Positions 7,534-15,549 are shown, counted from the first letter of the stretch. The stretch: 41,705 nucleotides of DNA from JALYNX01 sp044867525 (GCA_044867525.1 JBIOVB010000115.1:1-41705); one strand, 5' to 3'. Notes: generated by a model not told the origin, from the letters alone. Numbers and translations: made by a program.

Positions 7534-9543
7534 ATGCGCAGCCGGATTCCCCGAATCGTCAGCCTTGTGACAGCGCTGGTCTTCGCCGCCTCATGCAGCG
7601 GCGATCCGTCGGCTTTGGCAACGAGGCCGCACGATGGCCCGGGAGGTTTCGGGCGCTCCCGGAGCGGAACCGCCCACGCCCTGGTTCCCTTCGATGCATG
7701 CGACGGCTTCCTCGACTACGTCGTCTCCCATGCCGTCGACCTGGTCGGCCCCTACGGTCTGGGCAGTCCTTTCTATCCCTACCATCTCGCAGAGGAGGCC
7801 ATGGACGGCGCCGCCCGGGCGCAGGCGCCAGCGACCACTGCGGCTGGTTCAGCCCAGGATTTCTCCGACACCAACGTTCAGGTTCTCGGCATCGACGAGC
7901 CCGACATGGTCAAGACCGACGGCAGGCGGATCGTGGTCCTCTCCGAGGGGATGCTCATCGTCGCCGACGTCTCCGGCCCCAAGCCACTGGTCACCGGACG
8001 CCTGCAGATCGGTGATTTCGGGGTACAGAGCATGTTCCTTTCCGGCGACAAGGCCCTGCTCTTTGGTGCGGGCTCGATGCCGGCGATTCCGCTCGCCGAG
8101 GTCGACGACGCCGCCGATGCACGAATCGCTCCCTACCCCGGTCCCTTCGTCTACACGCCCACCGTGCAATTGATCGAGGTCGATCTGGATGGGGAGCCGA
8201 ACATCGTCCGCACCATGACCATCGACGGGAATTTCATTTCGGCCCGAATGGTCGACGACACCGTTCGCCTGGTGACCACCTCGACCCCGGTCGGGTTCCA
8301 GTGGGAGTACCCAACGGGATCCGGACTTCAGGCAGAGCGGGAGGCGACCGAGGCAAACCGGGAGATCATCGAACGTTCCCGGCCCGAGAACTGGATCCCC
8401 TACTACCTAGTGAGCGACGCCGACGGTGACGTGACCGGCGAGGGAACCCTGTTCCCCTGCAATCGGGCCACCCATCCCGAGGAGTTCTCGGGTCTCGACA
8501 TGTTGTCCATCGTCACCATCGATGTGAGCGCCGGCTTGGAGGTGGTCGATGCCACCGGGACCCTGGCCACCGGGCAGACGGTCTACGCCTCTGCGGACAG
8601 TCTCTACGTGGCCACCCAGGACTGGCAAACCTGGCAGTGGGGGATGTCGGCTATCCCCGAGGACCGTCCGGAGGAAATCCAGACTGACATCCACAAGTTC
8701 GACATCAGCAGCAATCTCGTCACCAACTACGTGGCCTCGGGCGGAGTCCAGGGCTACCTGCTGAATCAGTTCAGCATGGACGAGCACGATGGCCTACTCC
8801 GTGTGGCCTCGACCACGAGCCCGACCTGGTGGGGCGCCGCCCCGGATTCCGAATCCCAGGTGACGGTGCTCGAGGAGGAGAGCGGTGAGCTGGTGGAAAT
8901 CGGGAAAGTGGGTGAGCTGGGGCGGACCGAGCAGATCTACTCGGTGCGGTTCATCGACGACGTCGCCTACGTGGTGACCTTCCGTCAGACCGACCCGCTT
9001 TACACCATCGACCTCTCCGACCCGAGTCGTCCTCGCGTCGCCGGCGAGCTGAAGATCCTCGGCTACTCGGCCTACCTGCACCCGATCGGCGACGGTTTCT
9101 TGCTGGGAGTTGGCCAGGACGCCACCGAGGAAGGTCAGCTGAAGGGAACCCAGGTCTCGGTGTTCGACGTCAGTGACCCCTCGGCTCCGAGCCGGGTCGA
9201 CCAGTTCACCCTGAGCGAGGGGTCGTCATCCCAGGTGGAATACGACCACCACGCCTTCCTGTATTGGGAGCCCACCGGATTGGCCATGGTGCCCGTCCAG
9301 CAATGGTCCTGGGACGGCAAGACCGACCAGGGCTTCATGGGCGCCGTCGGCCTCACCGTCGATGGGGAAGGCAATCTCGAGGAGACTCGACGTCTCGCCC
9401 ATCCCGGCGGTGACCTGGAGGACTATCGGGCCCAGATCATGCGCTCGATCGTGGTTGGTGAGGATGTGTACACGGTGTCGGCGAAGGGGATCATGAAGAG
9501 CGATCTCGGCACCCTGCAAGAGGAGACCTGGCTCGGATTCTGA
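7534..9543 (+). CDS. Beta-propeller domain lipoprotein
   Basis: The 669-residue product starts at the ATG at 7534, with GAGGAG six bases upstream. The frame is open further upstream to 7459, but that part lacks a ribosome binding site and precedes the signal sequence. The lipobox FAASC places the lipidated Cys at residue 21. The mature protein belongs to the large actinobacterial 'beta-propeller domain' family: 'DTNVQVLGIDEPDMVKTDG' near 110-130 and 'LLNQFSMDEHDGLLRVAST' and 'DVAYVVTFRQTDPLYTIDLSDPS' further on are diagnostic. It is anchored on the outer face of the membrane. The biochemical role is unknown. It is divergent from the PAS/cyclase gene. Confidence 0.9.
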   Translation: MRSRIPRIVSLVTALVFAASCSGDPSALATRPHDGPGGFGRSRSGTAHALVPFDACDGFLDYVVSHAVDLVGPYGLGSPFYPYHLAEEAMDGAARAQAPATTAAGSAQDFSDTNVQVLGIDEPDMVKTDGRRIVVLSEGMLIVADVSGPKPLVTGRLQIGDFGVQSMFLSGDKALLFGAGSMPAIPLAEVDDAADARIAPYPGPFVYTPTVQLIEVDLDGEPNIVRTMTIDGNFISARMVDDTVRLVTTSTPVGFQWEYPTGSGLQAEREATEANREIIERSRPENWIPYYLVSDADGDVTGEGTLFPCNRATHPEEFSGLDMLSIVTIDVSAGLEVVDATGTLATGQTVYASADSLYVATQDWQTWQWGMSAIPEDRPEEIQTDIHKFDISSNLVTNYVASGGVQGYLLNQFSMDEHDGLLRVASTTSPTWWGAAPDSESQVTVLEEESGELVEIGKVGELGRTEQIYSVRFIDDVAYVVTFRQTDPLYTIDLSDPSRPRVAGELKILGYSAYLHPIGDGFLLGVGQDATEEGQLKGTQVSVFDVSDPSAPSRVDQFTLSEGSSSQVEYDHHAFLYWEPTGLAMVPVQQWSWDGKTDQGFMGAVGLTVDGEGNLEETRRLAHPGGDLEDYRAQIMRSIVVGEDVYTVSAKGIMKSDLGTLQEETWLGF

Positions 9544-9563
9544 GCGGCCGCGACCATGGCGGC

Positions 9564-10349
9564 TCAGGCAACCCAGACCGGGAACGGTTCTGCCTTGCCC
9601 TTCAAAGTGAGCAAACGACTCTCCAGCCGAGAGGTATCGATGTTTGCTGCTTCCGCGATGCTCTCGCTTATCAGCAACTCACCTGGGGACGCCGCCGAGG
9701 CCAGCCTCGAGACGGTGTTGGGAACGTCGCCGAGCACGGTGAAGTCCTTGGACCCGACTCCTCCCACCACCCCGACATAGGCGGTGCCGGTGTGAACTGC
9801 CACTCCGGTGGGCACGCCTGACTTCTCCGTCACCAGGTCAGCTACCAAATGCATCCCGGCCGAGAGCGCCCGTTGCGGATGATCGGCACCCACAAACCCG
9901 GGGATCCAGAACGCCATCACCCCATCGCCGGCCATGTGGTCGATCGCTCCTTGCTCCCGATCCACGTCGCGGGTCACGATGGAATAGAAATGGTCCAGCG
10001 TTCTGGTGAACTCCCGGGGCGTGATCGTCTCGGCCATGGCGGTAGAGCCCCGTATGTCGGCATACAGGACCGAGACGTGGATCTCGGCTCCGCCGCCATG
10101 CTCCTCCATGCTGGCCATACAGACCCGGCACAATTGCTCGTTGAGTGCCCATCGGTTGAAACCGAACAGGTGGAGGATCGGTCGGAAAGGTCCTGCGAAC
10201 GGCACGTTGCACAGCTTGCATCGGGGTGGGGAGGGCATCCTGGCGAAACGACGCACGCCCTTCCTGAGACTGGGATGCTCACCGCTGAGGACGTCGAACC
10301 AGAACTCGCTGAGGTCGCCCGGTTGCGGGCCGCCGTCTTGCGTGGTCAT
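9564..10349 (-). CDS. Class III cyclase with N-terminal four-cysteine zinc-binding region
   Basis: The 261-residue soluble product has a Cys4 region (Cys44, Cys47, Cys74, Cys77: CKLC...CRVC) ahead of a class III cyclase domain. Metal-binding Asp98 (YADIRGST) and Asp142 (AGDGVMAF) are present, as are Asn211 and Arg215 (DVPNTVSR). The purine-selecting positions hold His138 in place of Lys and Thr204 in place of Asp; Thr is known in CyaC-type bacterial adenylyl cyclases, but His is unusual. The Cys4 region may bind zinc or an iron-sulfur centre and act as a redox or metal sensor (inference). The gene begins nine bases after the histidine-kinase stop and is the last gene of the two-component operon. 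Confidence 0.85.
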   Translation of the reverse strand: MTTQDGGPQPGDLSEFWFDVLSGEHPSLRKGVRRFARMPSPPRCKLCNVPFAGPFRPILHLFGFNRWALNEQLCRVCMASMEEHGGGAEIHVSVLYADIRGSTAMAETITPREFTRTLDHFYSIVTRDVDREQGAIDHMAGDGVMAFWIPGFVGADHPQRALSAGMHLVADLVTEKSGVPTGVAVHTGTAYVGVVGGVGSKDFTVLGDVPNTVSRLASAASPGELLISESIAEAANIDTSRLESRLLTLKGKAEPFPVWVA

Positions 10350-10358
10350 CGGGGGAAG

Positions 10359-11417
10359 CTAACCATCATCCTTGGGGACTCGGATGGTGAAAACCGCCCC
10401 TCCCCCCTCCCGATTGGAAGCTTCGATGGTGCCCCCGTGTGCCTCGACCAGGTCCCGGGCGATGGAGAGCCCGAGCCCGCTCCCCGTCGAATCGCCTGCC
10501 TTGACGAAGCGTTGGAAGACCTGCTCCAGACGATCGGGGGCGATTCCGGGCCCGGTGTCGGCGACATCGATCGTCACCCACCCATCGGCGCGGTTGGCTG
10601 TGATGCGCAGCTCGCCACCTTCCGGCATCTGGTTGAGGGCGTTGGAAACCAGGTTGGCGAGCACCTGGCGCAACCGATAGGGGTCGACCTCGATCTCGCC
10701 GGCGCGGTCGGCAACCGTCACTGTGGCATGCACCTGTCTGCTCTCGATCGCCATCCCGAATGAGTCGACCACGTCAATGATCAGGGTTCCGACATCGGTT
10801 GCTTCCTTGTGCAGCTGCAGCCGGCCGGCCTCTGTCAGCGTCAGCACCCTGAGGTCCTCGAGAAGCCGCTCCATGAGGTCGACCTCGTCGATCACGTTGC
10901 TCAGACTCTGCGGTGGGTGGACACCGTCCAGCACTGCTTCGATCTCACCCCGGATCACCGTGAGCGGGGTACGCAGCTCGTGGCCGAGATCGGCGAGCAG
11001 GCGCCGCCGCCGCTCGTCCTCCTCCTCCAGACGGGCCGCCATCCGGTTGAAGGAGGCGCCGACCGCACCGAACGGGCCGGGACGAACCTGATTGATCCGG
11101 ACCCCGGTCTCCCCGTTGCCCAGCCTGCTGGTGGCGTCGATCAGCTCGCCGACCGGGGCCCAAGACCTCCCGAAGATCACCCGCGCCCCGACCGCGAGGC
11201 CGATCAAGCCCAGAACCACGAAACCCCCGATCATCCAGGGATGACCTTGGCCGAATCGTGCGAACCGGGAGACGAAGAATCCGAAGAAGGTGACTGCCAG
11301 CAACAGGAACACTGCGAAGACGACGAGTCGGGCAAAGATGTGACGTCCCGGGCCCCAGCCCGGTGGGCCGCCGCCCTCGCGACTCCACGGGGGCCCCCAA
11401 TGCTCTGGATCAGGCAT
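10359..11417 (-). CDS. Sensor histidine kinase (HAMP, HisKA, HATPase)
   Basis: The product has 352 residues from the ATG at 11417, which overlaps the response-regulator stop by eight bases. The frame is open upstream to 11843, but that part only antisenses the regulator frame and has no kinase homology. It has two membrane helices (about 28-50 and 61-82) separated by only ten residues, so there is almost no extracellular sensor. HAMP follows at about 83-135, then the phosphoacceptor His146 in LGHELRTPLT, then HATPase_c with N-box NLVSNALNQ, G1 DTGPGIAP and G2 GSGLGLSIA. A sensor of this kind detects signals in or near the membrane, perhaps through the co-encoded small membrane protein. Its partner is the adjacent OmpR-type regulator. 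Confidence 0.92.
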   Translation of the reverse strand: MPDPEHWGPPWSREGGGPPGWGPGRHIFARLVVFAVFLLLAVTFFGFFVSRFARFGQGHPWMIGGFVVLGLIGLAVGARVIFGRSWAPVGELIDATSRLGNGETGVRINQVRPGPFGAVGASFNRMAARLEEEDERRRRLLADLGHELRTPLTVIRGEIEAVLDGVHPPQSLSNVIDEVDLMERLLEDLRVLTLTEAGRLQLHKEATDVGTLIIDVVDSFGMAIESRQVHATVTVADRAGEIEVDPYRLRQVLANLVSNALNQMPEGGELRITANRADGWVTIDVADTGPGIAPDRLEQVFQRFVKAGDSTGSGLGLSIARDLVEAHGGTIEASNREGGGAVFTIRVPKDDG

Positions 11418-12096
11418 CGGTGAACTTGTAGCCGACCCCGTGCACGGTGAGGACATAAATCGGGTGCCGGGGGTCGGGCTCCAGCTTCTTTCGCAGGTTC
11501 TTGACGTGGGCATCGATCGCCCGCTCGTAGGACTCGAATGACACACCCCGTAGAGCGTCGAGCAACTGGCCCCTGGTGAAAACCCGACCCGGGCTCGAGG
11601 CGAGGATCCGCAACATCTCGAATTCCGAGGCGGTGAGCTCGACACGATCACCGGCCCTGGTGACCGAACGGTGGGGGATGCTGATCTCCAGATCCCGGAC
11701 CCTGATGGTCTCGGTGGCGACCTCGCCTCCGGTTCGTCGGAGCACCGCCTTGACCCGGGCCACCAGCTCGCGTGGGCTGAACGGCTTGACCACATAGTCG
11801 TCGGCCCCGAGCTCGAGTCCGACGATGCGGTCGGTCTCCTCACTGCGGGCGGTCAGCATGATGATCGGGATCGCCGAATGGGCACGGATGGCGCGGGTCA
11901 CGTCGTGCCCGTCCATCCCGGGGAGCCCCAGGTCGAGGACCACCAGGTCGGGCCGCTCCGATCTCGCCGCGGCCACAGCTGCCGGGCCCGACGCTGCCAG
12001 GGCCACGACGAAGCCCGCCTCGGTCAGGTAGTCCCTGACCAGGCGGGCGATCTTCAACTCGTCGTCGACGACCAGGACCTTGGACATCGGGGCCAT
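11410..12096 (-). CDS. OmpR/PhoB-family response regulator
   Basis: The 228-residue product has a receiver domain (acidic DDE at 11-13, phosphoacceptor Asp55 in VVLDLGLPG, conserved Lys in VVKPFSPREL) and a winged-helix DNA-binding domain (about 130-226, ending in the typical 'VHGVGYKF'). A second ATG three codons later (MSKVLVVDD) is an equally good start. It lies 17 bases after the small membrane protein gene and overlaps the kinase gene. The three tandem 11-bp boxes at 12572-12604 are the expected type of binding site for this family and suggest autoregulation. Confidence 0.94.
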   Translation of the reverse strand: MAPMSKVLVVDDELKIARLVRDYLTEAGFVVALAASGPAAVAAARSERPDLVVLDLGLPGMDGHDVTRAIRAHSAIPIIMLTARSEETDRIVGLELGADDYVVKPFSPRELVARVKAVLRRTGGEVATETIRVRDLEISIPHRSVTRAGDRVELTASEFEMLRILASSPGRVFTRGQLLDALRGVSFESYERAIDAHVKNLRKKLEPDPRHPIYVLTVHGVGYKFTDA

Positions 12097-12113
12097 TGTC
12101 GCCGTCCTCGGGC

Positions 12114-12530
12114 CTAGTTGCCTTGGCTGGTGTCGGGCTTGTCCGCTTCGCCCTCACCGTGGGCCCGTTCGTGCCAGTCGGTGAGGCGCTGGTCCATGGC
12201 GGAGCGTTGATCATCGTGCCAGGGTCCTCCCCAATACGGGCCCGGTCCCCAGCCCCAGCGGCGCGGCCCGAAGATCAGGCGGGCGATGAGCCCGAAGATC
12301 AGGATGAAGAACAGGATCTTGAAGAAGATCCCGAAGAACCCGAAGCCGATGCCCGGGCCCCAACCCCATCCGTGGACGAATCCCGGCACCGGGTTGTTCA
12401 CCACCACCTCGGTTCCGGTCTCTGCCAGGCCGCTGGTGTATCCGATTTGGTAGATCCCAAAGCCGATGGCACCGAGGGCCCCCAGCACCAGCACGGTGAA
12501 GAGCACCGTGGCGAGCACATTCCTTCTCAT
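12114..12530 (-). CDS. Small Gly/Trp-rich membrane protein of the two-component operon
   Basis: The 138-residue product has an N-terminal helix (about 7-30), a short exported loop with VVVNNPVPGFV, a second hydrophobic segment very rich in Gly, Phe and Trp (about 53-86) and a charged tail (WHDDQRSAMDQRLTDWHERAH) that should be cytoplasmic. Similar small Trp/Gly proteins sit ahead of RR-HK pairs in other actinobacteria, so it may be the signal-sensing partner of the nearly sensorless kinase; this role is inferred. It is the first gene of the operon and lies 41 bases downstream of the tandem 11-bp boxes. Confidence 0.75.
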   Translation of the reverse strand: MRRNVLATVLFTVLVLGALGAIGFGIYQIGYTSGLAETGTEVVVNNPVPGFVHGWGWGPGIGFGFFGIFFKILFFILIFGLIARLIFGPRRWGWGPGPYWGGPWHDDQRSAMDQRLTDWHERAHGEGEADKPDTSQGN

Positions 12531-12571
12531 GTCTCAGACTCCTTGCTCGACGAGACAAGGGTCATCGTCGA

Positions 12572-12604
12572 TGACGGATGTGGAGACGATGTGAAGATGA
12601 GGTG
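12572..12604 (-). promoter_or_regulatory. Three tandem 11-bp repeats upstream of the first two-component operon
   Basis: On the plus strand three consecutive 11-base units end in GATGTG (12572-12582), GATGTG (12583-12593) and GAGGTG (12594-12604). On the transcribed strand they read CACCTC/CACATC/CACATC with strict 11-base phasing. OmpR/PhoB-type regulators bind as head-to-tail dimers to such direct repeats. The array lies 42-74 bases upstream of the operon's first ATG. Confidence 0.6.
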
Positions 12605-12615
12605 GAGGAGTCTGG

Positions 12616-13116
12616 TCAGTTCCCTGCTTCCTCCAGCGTCCTCCGTAGCAAGGGAAGTGCGGCGCGGTCTTTTTCCCGGCCTGCGGCCTCCTTGCTCCGG
12701 ATCACGTCTGCGAGCGACGCGACGGTCACCTCGAAATCGGGGTCCACGGCCACCCGCAGCAGCCCGGCATCCCTGATGAGATCGAGGTAGCCGGCGGTGC
12801 CTGCGGGTGACATTACGAGATCCAGATCGCCGTAGAGGGTGGCGAGGGTCCAGACCGCTGCTGATTCCAGAAGCGCAGGATCGAAAGGAAGCTCGACACC
12901 GTCGGGTTCTGTCGCGGTTCGAAGTCGTGCCTCGAGGTCTCCGAGCGCCCGGGCCAGTCGCTCCAGATTGGCGCGGTCCCGAGAAGGGGTGACATCGAGG
13001 TCCTGGGTGAGGAGAGGTGCTCCACGCAAGCGGGCAGCGATGCCACCCACCACCACGAACTCCACATCGTGTTCCTCGAGAATCCTGAGTGTTGCCACCG
13101 GATCGAACTCAGGCAC
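12616..13116 (-). CDS. Nucleotidyltransferase-fold protein, possible toxin of an XRE-linked pair
   Basis: The 166-residue product has the nucleotidyltransferase signature: VVVGGIAARLRG (Gly24-Gly25) followed by TQDLDV with Asp39 and Asp41 as the likely metal ligands. It resembles the small MNT/AbiEii-type proteins that transfer nucleotides to RNA or protein in toxin-antitoxin systems. It overlaps the XRE gene by eight bases, with the HTH gene first, the order expected for an antitoxin-first pair. Downstream on the same strand are only the tandem 11-bp boxes of the next operon. Toxicity and substrate are inferred. It could also be a domesticated housekeeping protein. Confidence 0.75.
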   Translation of the reverse strand: MPEFDPVATLRILEEHDVEFVVVGGIAARLRGAPLLTQDLDVTPSRDRANLERLARALGDLEARLRTATEPDGVELPFDPALLESAAVWTLATLYGDLDLVMSPAGTAGYLDLIRDAGLLRVAVDPDFEVTVASLADVIRSKEAAGREKDRAALPLLRRTLEEAGN

Positions 13117-13420
13117 CTGCCGCCACCATTCGCTCGATCTGGGTCACTACTTCCACCATGTCGGCCAAACGCTCGTGTGGCATGAGATTCAGTTGGCGGC
13201 GGATCAGAGTCAGGTCGTGGTCATCGGTTGGGTTGATGGAGAAGGCGAGCTCAAATCCGGCGGCTCTGACCAGACGTTGCACTGTCGCCAAGTCGGGGTT
13301 GGTCCGACCGCTCTCCCAACGAGCGACGACCGACTGGTGCGTGCCGGCACGCGCTGCCAAGGCCGCCTGGGTCAGACCCGCGCGCTTTCGAGCTTCGATG
13401 ATCAGCTGCGCTGCTGTCAT
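13109..13420 (-). CDS. XRE-family HTH regulator, possible antitoxin
   Basis: The 103-residue product has a classic Cro/CI-type helix-turn-helix at about residues 5-58 (ARKRAGLTQAALAARAG, then VVARWESGRTNPDLATVQRL) and a C-terminal helix region that could bind the partner. The start is ATG at 13420, with no good Shine-Dalgarno sequence. It lies directly upstream of, and overlaps, the nucleotidyltransferase gene. GCTAT-type boxes at 13430-13457, only ten bases from the ATG, are a likely autoregulatory operator. The short distance suggests a short leader or a leaderless transcript. Confidence 0.85.
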   Translation of the reverse strand: MTAAQLIIEARKRAGLTQAALAARAGTHQSVVARWESGRTNPDLATVQRLVRAAGFELAFSINPTDDHDLTLIRRQLNLMPHERLADMVEVVTQIERMVAAGA

Positions 13421-13429
13421 CCCGATACA

Positions 13430-13457
13430 ATAGCAGTTCAGCTATTTCTGCTATAGC
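13430..13457 (-). promoter_or_regulatory. GCTAT/ATAGC box cluster, probable XRE operator
   Basis: Four copies of the pentamer GCTAT or its complement ATAGC occur in 28 bases (13430-13434, 13441-13445, 13450-13454, 13453-13457). These include the perfect palindrome GCTATAGC at 13450-13457 and the inverted pair ATAGCAG/CTGCTAT (13430-13436 and 13448-13454). The patch is AT-rich against its surroundings and lies immediately before the XRE start codon. Confidence 0.55.
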
Positions 13458-13471
13458 GAAAGTGTTATTGA

Positions 13472-13630
13472 CTATACGAACGCGATGGCGATGGCTGCGG
13501 CGTAGATGGTGAGGGTCACCAGCAACATGCCGTAACCCCGGATCCCTCGGTTGCCGAAATCCTCGGCGATCTTCGACCCCGACAAGCCAACCGCGCTCAC
13601 GAACATCAATGTCCCAATCCACTCGGGCAC
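13472..13630 (-). CDS. Small hydrophobic membrane protein, 52 residues
   Basis: Reading the minus strand from GTG 13630-13628 gives 52 codons before TAG at 13474-13472. A strong ribosome binding site GGGAGGT lies seven bases upstream, the best support that the gene is real. The product begins VPEWIGTLMFV and has two hydrophobic stretches (about residues 4-18 and 34-52) around a short polar loop (SKIAEDFGNRGIRG). It ends in a hydrophobic tail. No family is recognised. It lies just upstream of the XRE/nucleotidyltransferase pair on the same strand but is separated from it by the operator cluster, so it is probably a separate unit. Confidence 0.55.
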   Translation of the reverse strand: MPEWIGTLMFVSAVGLSGSKIAEDFGNRGIRGYGMLLVTLTIYAAAIAIAFV

Positions 13631-13853
13631 GGAAACGACCTCCCGCCGCCAAAGTTAGCAACCGCGGTGGGCGCGTGTCGGGTGCAGTAAGTGGTTGGGG
13701 CCTGGCAGACAGGCTCATCGGGGTCATCGTCGACCGGGGTGAACCCGAGCACCTCCTCAGGGAGGGGACCGTCCGCCGGTTTGAAGCGAGAGATCGGCGG
13801 GTAGGGAGTGCGCCGCTGGGGGCGTCATCTTCATCTGGGGAAAGGGAGCCAGC

Positions 13854-14384
13854 TTGTCGTTTCGTGTCTCTTTGTTGGTGTTCGCCCTCGGGGCGGTCTC
13901 GCTCACATTCGCACCGCCGGCCCGAGCCGCAGAGGTTCCCGGTTGCGCGGCGGTCATCGAGCAGACAACCCAGTGGCTGGCACGGGAGGGAATCAGCGGG
14001 GTGACCCCTGGAGTCCTCGCCCGTCTCCGCGAACTGGGGCCGGGCCTCATCGACTGCGAGGAAGTCGACCAGCCGGAGTGGGGAACCGGGATGGGCGACG
14101 ATCCCGAGCGGTGGAGGAGCTTGGCGGCCTTCTATTTCGCCCCCGAAGACGTCGACAGGATGATCTGCCTCATGGGCCACGAGAGTGGGGGCAACCCGGC
14201 GGCCCGCAACCCGACCTCAAATGCGGCGGGGCTCATGCAGGTGATGCCGTTCTGGGCGGAGCGATACGGGTACGAGTACGACCTCTTGTTCAACCCGGCG
14301 ATCAATCTCTGGATCGCCGGCCAGATCAGGGACCTGCAGGGTTGGGGAGCCTGGACCCCCTATCAGCGGGGGGAGTGTCGCTAG
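13854..14384 (+). CDS. Secreted lytic transglycosylase (SLT fold)
   Basis: The 176-residue product is read from TTG at 13854, with AAAGGGAG about six bases upstream. The signal peptide covers about residues 1-25 (cleavage near ARA). The SLT domain occupies the C-terminal 80 residues: CLMGHESGGNP with catalytic Glu110, then SNAAGLMQVMP and the terminal GWGAWTPY motif. Such enzymes cut peptidoglycan between MurNAc and GlcNAc. Two Cys pairs (31/68 and 105/175) could form disulfides. The compact size with no cell-wall-binding domain suggests a diffusible or locally acting hydrolase. It converges with the holin-like gene. Confidence 0.9.
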   Translation: MSFRVSLLVFALGAVSLTFAPPARAAEVPGCAAVIEQTTQWLAREGISGVTPGVLARLRELGPGLIDCEEVDQPEWGTGMGDDPERWRSLAAFYFAPEDVDRMICLMGHESGGNPAARNPTSNAAGLMQVMPFWAERYGYEYDLLFNPAINLWIAGQIRDLQGWGAWTPYQRGECR

Positions 14385-14400
14385 CTGGGGGAACCGCCCT

Positions 14401-14790
14401 TCAAGCGGTGGCGCCGCCGGAGACCGCCCTCTTGACGAAGATCAACGGGAGGATCAGACCGGCGATCAGCCCGCCCAGCCAGACGATGACCGTGGCAGCG
14501 ATCCAGGTGTCGACTCCGCTGATGTTCAGCGCGTCGGTTACGACGTAGGTGACGAGCAGACCGATGAAGGTAGCGAACAGGGCGACACTCCCTCGCAGGG
14601 CGGAGGCGCCCCTGATGACCATCGATGTGAGCAGAGGGGAGATCAGGACCTCCACCCCGGTGAAGATCAACACCGCCATGATGAACGCCGATGCGTTGAG
14701 ACTCATGTCGTCGAGCACAAGATCTGCGATCCAGAGGGCTAGCGCATTCGCAGCCAGGTAGAGCAGGGCGGACAAGAGCCATCTGATCAC
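14401..14790 (-). CDS. Four-helix membrane protein, phage-holin-like family
   Basis: The 129-residue product is almost entirely hydrophobic, with four predicted helices (about 4-25, 34-56, 66-88 and 94-118). The layout and the LYLAANALALWIADLVL opening resemble the 'phage holin family' (4-TMS) proteins common in bacterial chromosomes, most of which are not phage-derived. No phage gene is nearby. It converges on the transglycosylase gene with a 16-base gap. A functional link with peptidoglycan hydrolysis is tempting but rests only on position. Confidence 0.65.
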   Translation of the reverse strand: MIRWLLSALLYLAANALALWIADLVLDDMSLNASAFIMAVLIFTGVEVLISPLLTSMVIRGASALRGSVALFATFIGLLVTYVVTDALNISGVDTWIAATVIVWLGGLIAGLILPLIFVKRAVSGGATA

Positions 14791-14952
14791 GGGCGCCTCC
14801 TTGTGCTGAGGGTGGACATCTCAGGAAATGCTACGGCGATTGGTCGGCGGGACTCGGGGTCGCGGCGGGGAGAGTTCCCCATAGCCGGCCGGTCCGGACT
14901 GGGGCATCGTCCCGGGGATGGTCAGGAAACCTCATGTCGGCGCCGATCGGGC

Positions 14953-15549
14953 ATGAGATCGCTCGTCCTTGCATCGGCGACCGGGCTGACCGCTGTCTTC
15001 TTGTTCCCTCAAATAGTTCGCATCTCCCGTTCCGGTGACACCTCGGGTCTCTCCACCACCTGGGCGGGATACGGGCTGATCACCAATCTGGCGTGGATTC
15101 TCTACCTGGGGACCCTGGGGCTCTGGGCGGCGATGACGGCGCCTGCCCTGGCGGTGGTGACCTATGGGATCATCTTGATCGGACTCGTCACACGGACGCC
15201 GGGGGCGAGGTGGATGTGGGCGACCGCCGGCTACTCGGCGGTGCTTTCGGCGGCGTGGATTGTTGGAGGTGTGGAAGCGCTTGGCCTGGTCCTGGTTCTC
15301 GCCCCGGTGGTCCAGATGACCCCGGCGCTCTGGGCCGCCCATCGGACACGATGCCCGACCGGGATCTCACCCGCCACCTGGGCTCTCTCGGGCGCGGAGG
15401 CCTTGCTCTGGGGCTGGTACGGGTGGCTGGTGGCTGACTTGGCCCTGCTCGGGTATGGCCTGGTGACCGCAGCGGGATCGCTGCTCATCCTGAGGCGGTG
15501 GCTAGCCACCCGTCCCCGGCTGCGTCCCGCCACGTCCGGCACTGCATGA
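14953..15549 (+). CDS. PQ-loop repeat (SemiSWEET-like) membrane protein
   Basis: The 198-residue product is read from the ATG at 14953. The frame stays open upstream to 14803, but those residues are polar and Arg/Gly-rich and look non-coding. It has six to seven membrane helices and two PQ-loop repeats: FLFPQIVRISRSGDTSGLST (Pro19-Gln20), and a second at about 115-145 in which the Pro is replaced (VVQMTPALW...GISPATW). Relatives include SWEET/SemiSWEET sugar carriers and lysosomal cystinosin-type transporters; here the substrate is unknown. It converges with the PepSY gene. Confidence 0.82.
   Translation: MRSLVLASATGLTAVFLFPQIVRISRSGDTSGLSTTWAGYGLITNLAWILYLGTLGLWAAMTAPALAVVTYGIILIGLVTRTPGARWMWATAGYSAVLSAAWIVGGVEALGLVLVLAPVVQMTPALWAAHRTRCPTGISPATWALSGAEALLWGWYGWLVADLALLGYGLVTAAGSLLILRRWLATRPRLRPATSGTA

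Noticed and set aside
11418..11843. Upstream extension of the first histidine kinase
   Set aside because: The extra 142 residues are a Ser/Pro/Arg-rich shadow of the response regulator frame. The ATG at 11417 has the usual overlap for RR-HK pairs.
13631..13853. Riboswitch (cyclic-di-AMP type) upstream of the lytic transglycosylase
   Set aside because: Such leaders do precede cell-wall hydrolase genes, and GGGGTGAACCCG around 13736-13747 is suggestive, but I could not fit the conserved core or its pairing. A covariance-model search of 13631-13853 would decide.
14401..14790. Prophage remnant, from the holin-like protein next to a transglycosylase
   Set aside because: No integrase, capsid, tail or terminase gene is present, composition matches the surroundings, and such 4-helix proteins are common in chromosomes.
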